Made by a program: the position numbers and the translations under genes. From NCBI RefSeq assembly GCF_963667555.1, contig NZ_OY763421.1, positions 248,001 to 312,000 of the forward strand: a DNA stretch of 64,000 nt, written 5' to 3'. Source of the DNA: an uncultured Methanolobus sp. GTDB lineage: Archaea > Halobacteriota > Methanosarcinia > Methanosarcinales > Methanosarcinaceae. Position 1 is the first letter of the stretch. Each line of letters starts with the position of its first letter. Below, one piece after another: positions 19,803 to 27,855 of the stretch. The notes beneath the pieces were generated by a model. That model did not search any database, had not been told where the DNA came from, and saw nothing but the letters and a program-made list of their open reading frames with translations.

Positions 19803-20444
19803 ATGCAAATCCCTTATGAATTACTTGGAAAAGTCTTTATTTTTGTGGCTTTAGCTGCGCTTGTAATGCTGTTGATAGCATTGCTACTGGGTGCTTACAG
19901 TTTCAAGAATCATAAAATATTATTTCCTAATTTTGTTCTGTTCATTCTTTATTTGTTCTACGGTCCATCCAAATGGATATGCAGAGTATTTGGTATCAAG
20001 GATACGTTAGTTGATGAGATCCTTGTAGAGGTACGTAATGCAGTAATGCTTGACCAATTCAAAGAAATTAAAAACGGCAGAGTTGTCTTCCTTCCTCAAT
20101 GCCTCAGGCATCCTAATTGTAAGGCGCGCTGTGATCCTGTCATTGGATATGAATGTAAAATGTGTGGTCTTTGTGACATAGGGGTCATCTGTAAAGCTGC
20201 AAAGGAAAGAAACTTTGAAGTATATGTGATTCCGGGAGGCAGTTTTGTTAAGAAGATCATCAAGGCTCATCGACCTGAAAGTTGTATTGGCGTTGCATGC
20301 TATCCGGAACTGGCTGAGTCAATGCAGGGAGCTTCACCATTTATGGTGGTACAGGGAGTTTCCCTTTTGCAGGACGGGTGTTATAATACGAAAGTCGATG
20401 TTGATGAGGTAATAAAAAAAATGGAGGAATGCGACAATGTATAA
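19803..20444 (+). CDS. DUF116 family protein, first of a tandem pair
   Basis: The 213-aa protein has two N-terminal membrane helices (about residues 10-34 and 42-62) followed by a cytoplasmic DUF116 domain rich in cysteine: CLRHPNCKARCDP, CKMCGLCDIGVIC and VACYPELAESM, ending LLQDGCYNTKVD. The cysteine pattern suggests an iron-sulfur or zinc site, but I know of no proven activity for the family. It overlaps the next DUF116 gene by 8 nt, so the two proteins are made together and may form a heterodimer. It lies just behind hdrED but after a terminator-like hairpin. Confidence 0.8.
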   Translation: MQIPYELLGKVFIFVALAALVMLLIALLLGAYSFKNHKILFPNFVLFILYLFYGPSKWICRVFGIKDTLVDEILVEVRNAVMLDQFKEIKNGRVVFLPQCLRHPNCKARCDPVIGYECKMCGLCDIGVICKAAKERNFEVYVIPGGSFVKKIIKAHRPESCIGVACYPELAESMQGASPFMVVQGVSLLQDGCYNTKVDVDEVIKKMEECDNV

Positions 20445-21060
20445 GGAAATTGGCATTATAATAACCCTTATATTCATTATGTCCGTATTGCTGGCAGCCC
20501 TTGCATTGGCAGCAAGCCGCGTCAGCCTTAACAGACATGTATGGCTTTCCGGATTCTTTGCAGGCATACTGGACTTTTTCTATATGCCATTGAAATACTT
20601 CTTCTACAAGCTTTCAGACCCGCGTATTCTTGACAAATGGATGGTATCCCTGAAAAATACCTCCAACAGGAACAGCTTTAAGAAAGCTGAAAAGCGTATG
20701 ATCATCGCACCCCATTGCATGAGACACATAGATTGTCCTGCATCTTCTAAAAAAACGGGTATACAGTGTGTTGCCTGTGGTAAATGTATCTTTACCAGAC
20801 TCAAGGAAGATGCACCAAAGTATGGATATGACCTTTACATTGTTACTGGTTCTTCCTTTGTTAAACACGTGATCAAAGAAAAGAGCTATGATGCAGCTTT
20901 ACTCATTGCCTGTGATTATGAACTGAACAAGGTCATGATGGGACTTAAGGGTAAGAAACTGATCACCTATGGGATCCCAATGCTTAATGACGGATGTTTC
21001 AATACCGAAGTTGAATATGAGAGAGTAATTGAAACTCTGGAAATGTTCAGAACTAAATGA
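20437..21060 (+). CDS. DUF116 family protein, second of a tandem pair
   Basis: The 207-aa protein is a diverged paralogue of the preceding gene. It also has two N-terminal hydrophobic helices (about residues 5-30 and 40-60) and the DUF116 core with CMRHIDCPASS, CVACGKCIF, TGSSFVKHVI and IACDYELNKVM, ending MLNDGCFNTEVE. It has fewer cysteines in the first cluster than its neighbour, so if a cluster is bound the two may differ in its coordination. Translation is coupled through the 8-nt overlap. The function is unknown. Confidence 0.8.
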   Translation: MYKEIGIIITLIFIMSVLLAALALAASRVSLNRHVWLSGFFAGILDFFYMPLKYFFYKLSDPRILDKWMVSLKNTSNRNSFKKAEKRMIIAPHCMRHIDCPASSKKTGIQCVACGKCIFTRLKEDAPKYGYDLYIVTGSSFVKHVIKEKSYDAALLIACDYELNKVMMGLKGKKLITYGIPMLNDGCFNTEVEYERVIETLEMFRTK

Positions 21061-21092
21061 TAAAGAACAGGCCATTAGCTAATAGGCAGAAT

Positions 21093-21481
21093 ATTGAGTG
21101 AGGAGAGTAAGCTCCCTTCTGTTGATGCAATACATTCATCCCGATCTGGCAGGATGATGCGCTCATAAGAGCTGCATTGACGGCATTCGGCTACGCGTAC
21201 ATAAACTTCAGGAATGGTCTAAACAACCATTGCCCCCTACTACTGACTTGCACCCACGAGGATTCGCCGTTCCATCCGCATTCCATGAGACCTCAACTTT
21301 TCAGTATCATCGCATTATCACAGTGCGGTATCGTTTCTGTGCCAGCATGTGCAGAGCACATGAGTTGCAAAGCAACTGCCCGGGCTCTCGCCCGATACCC
21401 TTCACAGGTATTCGTGTGTTTAGAAGGTGGGGAGACTTTCCTCAGGTCAAATGACCCGGCGGCCGTCCTTCCTCTCTCAAT
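21093..21481 (-). ncRNA. rnpB: RNase P RNA (archaeal type A)
   Basis: On the minus strand the 5' region reads GAGGAAAGTCTCCCCACC, the universal CR-I signature of RNase P RNA, and the 3' region reads ACAGAAGGGAGCTTAC, the CR-V signature. The ends pair as helix P1: ATTGAG-A-GAGG at the 5' side with CCTC-A-CTCAAT at the 3' side, giving boundaries of about 21481 and 21093 and a length near 389 nt, normal for a methanogen. The RNA is the catalytic core that removes 5' leaders from pre-tRNA. Plus-strand ORFs across this stretch are not genes. It is convergent with the DUF116 pair. Confidence 0.93.
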
Positions 21482-21622
21482 GAGTGAGATGAAACCAACT
21501 AATATATAGCTTGTGACAAAACTCTGGTAAAAATCTATATTTTCAATAGCATCTGTATTTAATACGTCATTAAAAATTCATGCTATATTTAAAAATAACA
21601 TCTCCTTTTAAAATAATTAGGT

Positions 21623-21901
21623 ATGAATCACAACATTTATTTACAATCCTATGAAACAACTAAAATGGTTGGTATGAAATATAACATATTTCTCATATTA
21701 GGTATTACACTGTTGACGGTATTATTTCTGTTCATATTCTCCGGAGCTGTTTCTGAAACGAATACAGATCTGTTCCATGTAAATGGTTTCAACACAGGAG
21801 AGAATGGATTAGGGATATTATTTTTAGGTATAGGGCTTCCCCTGTTGCTTGCAGCTATTTACATTGCATTCAGAATGAAAAAAGAAGATTCTCAGCATTG
21901 A
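21623..21901 (+). CDS. Small two-helix membrane protein, unknown
   Basis: The 92-aa protein has two hydrophobic helices (about residues 23-45 and 63-84) with a short polar loop (SETNTDLFHVNGFNTGEN) and a charged C-terminus RMKKEDSQH. I do not recognise a family. A TATA-like CTATATTTAAAA near 21582-21593 lies about 35 nt before the ATG at 21623; in-frame ATGs at 21665 and 21674 would give 78 or 75 aa and no clear Shine-Dalgarno sequence decides among them. Coding status rests on the ORF and membrane pattern only. Confidence 0.5.
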   Translation: MNHNIYLQSYETTKMVGMKYNIFLILGITLLTVLFLFIFSGAVSETNTDLFHVNGFNTGENGLGILFLGIGLPLLLAAIYIAFRMKKEDSQH

Positions 21902-21945
21902 TCCTGGACAGGACTTGCATTTTGCTGAAAAATAGAAATGTTGGC

Positions 21946-22164
21946 TTATAGCTTAAGCACGCCACAGCCACAGCCACGTGTGAGAAGGAAATCCATTTTC
22001 GAAATAATTTCTTCCTGATGGAAGTCTGACAGTGATTCGAACTCTTCCTTGTGCTCGGTCAGGACATGTTCCTTCATTCTTTCTTTAGCCTTCTTAGGAT
22101 CATTGTCGATGACTATGAAATCGTCATTAAAGCCAAGGTCTTTGCATCTAAGTATATGTACTAT
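21946..22164 (-). CDS. DUF1059-like small protein with apparent AUA start
   Basis: Reading the minus strand from 22164 gives a 72-aa frame, HILRCKDLGFNDDFIVIDND near the N-terminus, then an acidic-basic helix and TRGCGCGVLKL at the C-terminus. The wording RCKDLGF-FIV plus a later EH resembles DUF1059 proteins, though the usual GFDC cysteine is replaced by GFND. The codon at the expected start position (22162-22164) is ATA, with GGAGG at 22172-22176 giving a 7-nt spacer; no ATG, GTG or TTG lies between the Shine-Dalgarno sequence and the conserved region. The first in-frame ATG is at codon 30. Either AUA is used, or there is a mutation or sequencing error. The C-terminal CGCG tail could bind metal (inference). 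Confidence 0.6.
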   Translation of the reverse strand: MVHILRCKDLGFNDDFIVIDNDPKKAKERMKEHVLTEHKEEFESLSDFHQEEIISKMDFLLTRGCGCGVLKL

Positions 22165-22249
22165 TGTAAAACCTCCTATATACTCTTAAAACTCCTGCTT
22201 TATTAATTTTTGTTTTGACTGCGGAAAAGAGAGTAAAAGTAACCGTACT

Positions 22250-22801
22250 TCAGAAGAAAAATGAAATACCGATCACAATAAAGAGGACACCTGCCACTCT
22301 GGAAATCGTGTTTTTATTTATCTTTTCCATGAGGATCTTCCCTATGTATATTGCCATTGATGAGAGCAGGAATAGTGCAAGGACAACACCTATGAATACC
22401 ATAGCCGGATCGTACTGGGTTGCAAAAAGTGCAGATGCAAGCTGTGTCTTGTCTCCCATCTCTGATACCAGGATCAGGCCAAAACCGGACATAAAAGGAC
22501 TTTTCAATTCATAGGAACCTTCTTTGTCATCATCATCTTTGTTTATCAATGTCATCACACCAAAAATGATGAACATTACTCCGGCACCAATACGCACGTA
22601 TTCCATTGGAATTCTGTTTGCAATAACGTTTCCAAGAAGAATTGCCAGGCCATCTGTCAGAATAAAGGCCAGCATCACCCCGGCAAGTAAACGAGCGTAT
22701 TCCCTTGTTTTCGTGGATAAGACCAGCACCGCGATTTGTGTCTTATCGCCAAGTTCCGCCAGGCCAACAAGAAAGAATGGTATTAGGATGTCCTGTATCA
22801 T
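22250..22801 (-). CDS. GDT1/TMEM165 (UPF0016) family cation transporter
   Basis: The 183-aa membrane protein has six predicted helices in two repeats, each with the family signature E-x-G-D-K-T: LAELGDKTQIA near residues 15-25 and VSEMGDKTQLA near 112-122. UPF0016/GDT1 proteins export or exchange Mn2+ or Ca2+ across membranes, so a role in manganese or calcium balance is likely. A charged loop KDDDDKEGSYE separates the halves. It is monocistronic and opens 93 nt upstream of an azlC relic on the other strand. Confidence 0.88.
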   Translation of the reverse strand: MIQDILIPFFLVGLAELGDKTQIAVLVLSTKTREYARLLAGVMLAFILTDGLAILLGNVIANRIPMEYVRIGAGVMFIIFGVMTLINKDDDDKEGSYELKSPFMSGFGLILVSEMGDKTQLASALFATQYDPAMVFIGVVLALFLLSSMAIYIGKILMEKINKNTISRVAGVLFIVIGISFFF

Positions 22802-22893
22802 GCAGACAGAAAAATGTATTCCCTGTATAAAACTCTTTTAACTCGTACCAGAATATAAAAAAATTAAAGTATGAAAGTGCATTCTAATAGCCA

Positions 22894-23158
22894 ATGATAG
22901 GCAGTGAATATAATTCATTGCAGGAAGTCATAAGATTAACATTGCCTGCGATGTTCGGTCATGTGCCAATAGGAATATCTTTTGGTTTGCAGATGACACA
23001 TTAAGGCTTCAACTGGACTAATTAGTGCTCATTAACATTCTGATATTCTCAGGAGCAGCACAGTTCATTGCTGTGGCTCTCGCAATGAGTGGAGCAGGAG
23101 TCGTAGGGATAGCATTTACAATGCTATTTCTGGATATCAGGTACCTTTTTCCGTCTCC
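22894..23158 (+). pseudogene. azlC-like amino-acid exporter relic
   Basis: From an ATG at 22894 the frame encodes an AzlC-type N-terminus (LPAMFGHVPIGISFGLQM) and then hits TAA at 23002-23004. In a shifted frame, from about 23025, the sequence resumes as ILIFSGAAQFIAVALAMSGA and FTMLFLDIRYLF, which are the next conserved blocks of AzlC (branched-chain amino-acid exporter large subunit). About 150 C-terminal residues are absent; the DNA runs into the tail of the oppositely oriented zinc-ribbon gene. No azlD is present. This is a frameshifted, truncated remnant. Confidence 0.65.
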
Positions 23159-23182
23159 TTACTCTATTTTTCAGAAGAATAA

Positions 23183-23389
23183 TCAGTCCTCAACTTCAAG
23201 AGCCTGGATTATATCATGGACGTTAAGTTCACCTCTGGCAACCCTGAGAACCATTGGATAGATAAAAGAGCAATCATCAATTGCATTCCATCTCTTTTCG
23301 CCCACGGTTCTTATTACCTCGTCCATTACCTTTCCACACTCATTACAGTATTTTGTTTTACTTTCAATGCCACAAACGATACAGTTCAT
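23183..23389 (-). CDS. Small zinc-ribbon protein
   Basis: The 68-aa protein opens with a CxxC-x8-CxxC zinc ribbon (MNCIVCGIESKTKYCNECGK) followed by a helical C-terminus. GGAGG precedes the ATG with good spacing. I do not recognise a named family. Such ribbons often mediate nucleic-acid or protein contacts, but no specific role can be assigned. Confidence 0.7.
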   Translation of the reverse strand: MNCIVCGIESKTKYCNECGKVMDEVIRTVGEKRWNAIDDCSFIYPMVLRVARGELNVHDIIQALEVED

Positions 23390-23612
23390 GAATTTACCTC
23401 CACACTTACATTATTCATAGACTCTTATCTGTGTGAATCTATGGTTATTTTAAATGTTTGTGCTGATAGTATATAGGCTTTAAGTTTACCATAATTACGG
23501 GGAAAACCTCAAAACAAGGGTAATTTTAATAATAGACCCTGCCATTATTCAGCGGCATAGAAGAAAATCCAAATCAATGTTCATAGATATTAAATTTACC
23601 AGAGGTAAAAAC

Positions 23613-24755
23613 GTGTCTGATAATCTTTTTGATATTAAAGTAGGAGATTTCTCTTTTAGAAATCCGATTGCGCTTGCACCCATGGGGGGAATAACGAACA
23701 GCACTTTTGCAAATGATAATGCAAATGCTGCAGGACTTGTGATCCTTGGTGGATACAACCTTGACTCTGCAACCCAGAAAGCTGCTGCAGAAATGGTTTC
23801 CCGTGGAAGGAAGGAATTTGAGTCCCATGAGCCTCTCAAGGTCATAGAGGATGAGATCAAAGCTGTGAAGGAAGGACCTGTTGTCGGGATCAATGTGAGG
23901 AGCTCAAAGCTCGAACCTCTTATAAAGGCAGCAGAGGTCGTAAGGGATGCTGGTGCCATACTTGAGCTTGATGCACATTGCAGGCAGAAGGAAATGACCG
24001 ATATTGGTGTTGGACAGGCACTTCTCAGTGACCTTCCTAAGCTTGGCCAGTGGATATCAAAGATCAAAGAAACAGGTGTTGTGCTCTCTGTAAAGGTTCG
24101 TGCAAATGTCGTGGATGACATTGAACTTGTCAAAGCAATCGAAGCTGCTGGTGCAGACATACTTCACCTTGACGCAATGAAGGAAGGTGCAGGAGCAGAC
24201 CTGAAACTCATAAAAGATATACGTGATTCCACCAGGATGTTCCTCATTTGCAACAATTCCGTAACAGATATTGAAGCTGCAAAGGATATGTTCACAAGAG
24301 GCGCTGACATGGTTTCCGCTGCACGCGCTGTTATGGATGAACCTGGCATCATAAGCCAGCTTGTGAACAGGATATCAATACAGCAGGAAGACATGGGCTG
24401 GTACAACGCACCTAAACATGTCTGCCGCGGAGAAGGCGACCTTAGGGGTCTTGCATTTTGCTGCCTGCCTGTAAAACCATGCCCTGTTCATCATAATATT
24501 GCAAAACTTGGTTACTCTGCACAGGAATTTGCAGACATTAAGATGGAGTTTGCAAAGGGAACAATGCTTGAATATGGTGACAGCACATGTTTCGGAAGTC
24601 TTGTATGGTGCTGTAAGATCTCAAAACCATGTTACCTGAGGGATGGAGTACTTGAAACTCTTGGTCTCTCTGATTCAGAGTACATGCGCCTTAAAAAAGA
24701 ACTTGCAGACTACATTCTTGACCACGCTAAAAAGCCAGTCAACGCTCCGGCGTGA
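23613..24755 (+). CDS. Methanogenesis marker protein 9
   Basis: The protein is about 380 aa. Residues 1 to about 270 form a TIM barrel of the dihydroorotate dehydrogenase/dihydrouridine synthase type (ALAPMGGITNSTFANDNANA, VVGINVRSSKLEPL, LELDAHCRQKEM, RGADMVSAARAVMDEPG). The C-terminal marker-9 domain carries two cysteine clusters, FCCLPVKPCPVH and CFGSLVWCCKISKPC, typical of metal or Fe-S binding. The family is confined to methanogens and relatives; its reaction is not known to me. I prefer the GTG at 23613 because AGAGGT lies 6 nt upstream; an ATG at 23577 has no such signal. Confidence 0.85.
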   Translation: MSDNLFDIKVGDFSFRNPIALAPMGGITNSTFANDNANAAGLVILGGYNLDSATQKAAAEMVSRGRKEFESHEPLKVIEDEIKAVKEGPVVGINVRSSKLEPLIKAAEVVRDAGAILELDAHCRQKEMTDIGVGQALLSDLPKLGQWISKIKETGVVLSVKVRANVVDDIELVKAIEAAGADILHLDAMKEGAGADLKLIKDIRDSTRMFLICNNSVTDIEAAKDMFTRGADMVSAARAVMDEPGIISQLVNRISIQQEDMGWYNAPKHVCRGEGDLRGLAFCCLPVKPCPVHHNIAKLGYSAQEFADIKMEFAKGTMLEYGDSTCFGSLVWCCKISKPCYLRDGVLETLGLSDSEYMRLKKELADYILDHAKKPVNAPA

Positions 24756-24815
24756 GTGGTAGTATCAAAATAAAAATAAAACCAATATCTTAATTAGAAG
24801 CATAAGAAGGTATAG

Positions 24816-25772
24816 ATGATAGATTCACTCTACACTATTGACAGGGGAGCTTATCCTCTGCCTGCACACATTGCGCGGTGCGCACAGCTTGCCATGTGTC
24901 TTGAGGTTTCCTCTTCCCCAAAACCTGGAAATATTGACAGGTTCAGTGATTACGAGGACACAAGATACGAGCATTTCCTTGCGTCTGCAAGTGCGGTATA
25001 TCCTGTCATTGAGGAAGCAGTCTCCTGCGATTCTGGTGTGGGGAGACTCATCAAGAGCGCAGTGACTGAAAGTATGCGCTGGCAGAAAGGCGGCAACACT
25101 CATTTTGGCGCATTTCTGTTGTTGATACCTTTTGCAATGGCTGCCGGAGAGCTTTTTGAGGAAGATGAAACATTCACCATCCAGCAATTGGCGGAGTCTG
25201 CTTTCAGGATAGTTAAAAATACCACAACTGCTGATTCAGTGGATTTTTACAGTTGTTTTGAGGCTGCCGGCGTTAAGGTAAATTCTGTTGATGAGTATGA
25301 TCTCAAGGACAGCAGCGCTGTTGATGAGCTCCATGAAAATGATATGAGTCTTTACAAGCTCATGGATATTGCCAGGGGTTATGACATAATAGCCAATGAA
25401 TGGGTCACCGGTTTTAAGAGATGCGCACGCTGCGCAGAACTGATAATCGATGGGATGAATGGTCTGGAATCTCCAAAGCTTGAGGCTGACATTAATAATG
25501 TAACTGTGTATGCGTTCCTGAAGATGCTTTCTGAGAACGAGGACACGTTCATAAGTACTAAATATGATACTGATACGGCTCTTTATGTATCTGAAAAGGC
25601 AAAAGTGATTCTTGAGGAAATGTATAAAATCGGTGAAGACTTTAATAGTATATTACCATTGATCGGAAAACTGGACGAGGAACTCCTCCAAAAGAAGATA
25701 AATCCTGGTTCCACAGCAGACATAACTATCGCAGGTCTGTTCATCTCACTACTTGCCGGAGTTCGATTCTGA
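24816..25772 (+). CDS. CitG-like triphosphoribosyl-dephospho-CoA synthase family protein
   Basis: The 318-aa protein matches the CitG/MdcB fold, with the family motif read here as LEVSSSPKPGNIDRFSDYED near residues 29-48, followed by GGNTHFGAFLLLIP near 93-106, which fits the ATP-binding region. Classical CitG makes the citrate lyase prosthetic-group precursor, but no citrate lyase is here and methanogens lack one. It overlaps the DUF447 gene by 1 nt and sits near dmrX, so a step in methanopterin (C1 carrier) biosynthesis is a reasonable inference. No direct evidence fixes the substrate. Confidence 0.75.
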   Translation: MIDSLYTIDRGAYPLPAHIARCAQLAMCLEVSSSPKPGNIDRFSDYEDTRYEHFLASASAVYPVIEEAVSCDSGVGRLIKSAVTESMRWQKGGNTHFGAFLLLIPFAMAAGELFEEDETFTIQQLAESAFRIVKNTTTADSVDFYSCFEAAGVKVNSVDEYDLKDSSAVDELHENDMSLYKLMDIARGYDIIANEWVTGFKRCARCAELIIDGMNGLESPKLEADINNVTVYAFLKMLSENEDTFISTKYDTDTALYVSEKAKVILEEMYKIGEDFNSILPLIGKLDEELLQKKINPGSTADITIAGLFISLLAGVRF

Positions 25773-26359
25773 TGCATATAAAATTGAACCTTGATGATTA
25801 CGGGATATACGAAGGCATTTCGGAGACCATCGTTACGACAAATAGGGGATGGTCCATGAATGCAGCACCCATGGGAATAATCCGCAGGAACGATAAACTG
25901 TTCGTGCGTCTCTTTAAAGGTTCAACCACCTATGACAATGTGTTGTCGGAAAAGATCCTTGTTGCAAATACCTCGTGGAATGCCATCACTTTCGTGAATT
26001 CTACATTTTCCGACCTGAAGGATTCAGAGTTTGAATCTATCAATATCAATGGAAGAACCATTGTAGCTCTTAAGGATGCACAGTGCTGGGTGGCTTTTGA
26101 ATGTACCAATATTAAACTCACATCTGATGCTCTGGTTGCTGAACTTATTCCAGTGAGAACTCATATCAATAAGTGCCGGATACGAGCTCCAAACCGTGGT
26201 CTTTTCGGTGTGATCGAGGCATGCATCCACGCAACCAGATACCAGCTTACAGGTGAGGACAAGTACCTCAAACTCATCAAAGCTTATGGGGATATTGTGG
26301 ATAAATGCGGCAGCGAGAATGAAAAGGAAGCCATGAAACTGCTCTATGGTTATCTGTAA
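25772..26359 (+). CDS. DUF447 family protein (flavin-reductase-like split barrel)
   Basis: The 195-aa protein belongs to DUF447, a family related to FMN-binding split-barrel proteins. Conserved parts include the N-terminus YEGISETIVTTNRGWSMNAA, then APMGIIRRNDKLFVRLFKGS, and the C-terminal helical region NRGLFGVIEACIHATRY. The start codon overlaps the CitG-like gene stop (ATGA-type junction at 25772), which implies co-translation and a linked function. Proximity to dmrX makes a flavin-dependent step in the methanopterin pathway plausible. The activity is unproven. Confidence 0.78.
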   Translation: MHIKLNLDDYGIYEGISETIVTTNRGWSMNAAPMGIIRRNDKLFVRLFKGSTTYDNVLSEKILVANTSWNAITFVNSTFSDLKDSEFESININGRTIVALKDAQCWVAFECTNIKLTSDALVAELIPVRTHINKCRIRAPNRGLFGVIEACIHATRYQLTGEDKYLKLIKAYGDIVDKCGSENEKEAMKLLYGYL

Positions 26360-26430
26360 CCTGTTGGATGCAGTTATCCGAAAATCGGCTATGTAGAACT
26401 CCTTCCATTATGATTTCTTGCAGATTACAA

Positions 26431-26692
26431 ATAACTTAAATGATCCCGAAGGGTCCGGCGAAGCCGGCACTTTACCATCAGAAAAAGCAAAAAAGTCTGC
26501 ATAGAATACTTTGCTTACAGGCTTTCATAGAACTGTCTGTATGAATTTAGTAATCTAATGTCTGATTTTCTGTATGGCATCATTGAAATGTGCCGCCTGC
26601 GGCGGATGGTTGCTTTGTTTTTAGACTGCAAATTTTTTGTGGAAATGAACTAGGAAAAAGGCTGTATCAATAACATAAACAGGATCTCCACA
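26431..26692 (+). repeat. Intergenic repeat, copy A
   Basis: This is one of three same-strand copies (also 27562-27832 and 49949-50250). It begins ATAACTT, then CCCGAAGGG and CCGGCGAAGCCGGC, two small hairpins with GAA loops; after about 144 nt of poorly conserved DNA comes TGCCGCCTGCGGCGGATGG (GCCGCC/GGCGG hairpin) and TTTGTTTTTAGACTGCAAAT, then a conserved tail around TATCAAT and AAACAGGA. The 396-nt gap between DUF447 and dmrX is mainly this element. There is no transposase and there are no terminal inverted repeats. Confidence 0.75.
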
Positions 26693-26755
26693 GAGTCCGG
26701 AAATCTCTAACTATATAACAGAGAATATATAACACAGAAGGACTATTTTCTCCCT

Positions 26756-27460
26756 ATGACAAAAACGATAGCATGGGGAATTACCGGAGCAGGCCACTTC
26801 CTCACATCCAGTTTTGGTATGTTCAGGCAGATGAAAAGCGACTATGATATCAGAGTGAACACTTTCCTTTCCAGTGCCGCCGAAGAAGTTGTGAGAATGT
26901 ACGGACTTGAGCAGGAACTGGAAAAGATATCCTGCGGTGAATACCTTGAGGAAGTCTTCCTTGAAACACAGCAGGGAAAAAGCTGGCCTAAAACGGGACG
27001 ATTCCTGCTAGACAAATATGATGCTCTTGTTGTCACACCAGCCACATCCAACACGGTTTCAAAGATCGCGCACGGTACGGCAGATTCGCTTGTGAGCAAC
27101 GCCGTTGCCCAGGCTGTAAAAGGAGGCGTGTCGGTATATGTGGTTCCTGTTGATATCGCAGGCGTGGTTATCTCAGAACTTCCATATGGAATTGCCAGGG
27201 AAAAATGCCGGAAATGTGATCCATGTCCTCCAAGAGATAATTGTCCAAACGGTGCGATAACCGATCAGATAGACCTGCTCAAATGCAGCGGTTGCGGTAT
27301 ATGTAAGGACCTATGCAATTTCAATGCTATTAAAGGAGGTCCGGTTGAGTTGAAAGTAAGGGACATCGATGCCAGAAATGTGGAGATCATAAGGGAACTT
27401 GAAGGTATCACTATATTGGAAAAACCGGAAGATATACCTTCGATAATGGGTGAGATATAA
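26756..27460 (+). CDS. dmrX: Dihydromethanopterin reductase (acceptor) DmrX-like iron-sulfur flavoprotein
   Basis: The 234-aa protein joins an archaeoflavoprotein-type FMN domain (residues 1 to about 145; WGITGAGHFL at the N-terminus and VTPATSNTVSKIAHG near 90-104) to a ferredoxin-like domain with two cysteine clusters, CRKCDPCPPRDNC and CSGCGICKDLC. This matches DmrX of Methanosarcina, which reduces dihydromethanopterin to the active tetrahydro form, the last step of cofactor synthesis. AfpA-type archaeoflavoprotein is the main alternative; the added Fe-S domain favours DmrX. The gene is isolated by direct repeats on both sides, with TATATAAC-like promoter sequences near 26710-26730. Confidence 0.82.
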   Translation: MTKTIAWGITGAGHFLTSSFGMFRQMKSDYDIRVNTFLSSAAEEVVRMYGLEQELEKISCGEYLEEVFLETQQGKSWPKTGRFLLDKYDALVVTPATSNTVSKIAHGTADSLVSNAVAQAVKGGVSVYVVPVDIAGVVISELPYGIAREKCRKCDPCPPRDNCPNGAITDQIDLLKCSGCGICKDLCNFNAIKGGPVELKVRDIDARNVEIIRELEGITILEKPEDIPSIMGEI

Positions 27461-27561
27461 GTTCAAATGTTATAATTCGGGCTCTATAGAAGTACTGCCA
27501 GGTAAACTTTAATGTAAGCTGGTTTGTTTTTTCAGATTGATACTATCTATTGTTTTTCAGA

Positions 27562-27832
27562 GTAACTTAAGCAACCCCGTAGGGTCCGGCAAAGCCGGCG
27601 TTTTCCCATCAGATGCAAAAAATGTACTTCACAATGCCCTGATTACTTTACATGACTTCTGTTGTATCATAGGATAAATGTCATAATACCTTGATTTACA
27701 TTCTGTATAGCATTATGGGATGTGCCGCCTTCGGCGGATGGTTACTTTGTTTTTAGATTGCAAATTGTTTTTGTTTTGGGACTGAAAATAAGCAAAGTTC
27801 GTATCAATCATGTAAACAGGAATTCTACAAAG
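27562..27832 (+). repeat. Intergenic repeat, copy B
   Basis: This is the second copy of the element at 26431-26692, in direct orientation about 1.13 kb downstream, so the two flank dmrX. It reads GTAACTT, CCCGTAGGG (one hairpin loop base changed), CCGGCAAAGCCGGCG, a 145-nt variable centre, then TGTGCCGCCTTCGGCGGATG and TTTGTTTTTAGATTGCAAAT, ending with TATCAAT and AAACAGGA. It fills most of the 395-nt gap before the PHP gene. Conserved ends around a variable middle argue for a structured RNA or small mobile element rather than coding DNA. Confidence 0.75.
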
Positions 27833-27855
27833 CCAATTATAAACCGATTCACTTT

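Noticed and set aside
21177-21509. A 110-codon plus-strand open frame
   Set aside because: It lies across the RNase P RNA gene, whose CR-I, CR-V and P1 pairing are clear on the minus strand; the frame has no ribosome-binding site or family similarity.
26431-27832. Insertion sequence or transposon around dmrX
   Set aside because: There is no transposase frame and no terminal inverted repeat; copies are direct repeats with a variable centre and a third copy lies 22 kb away.
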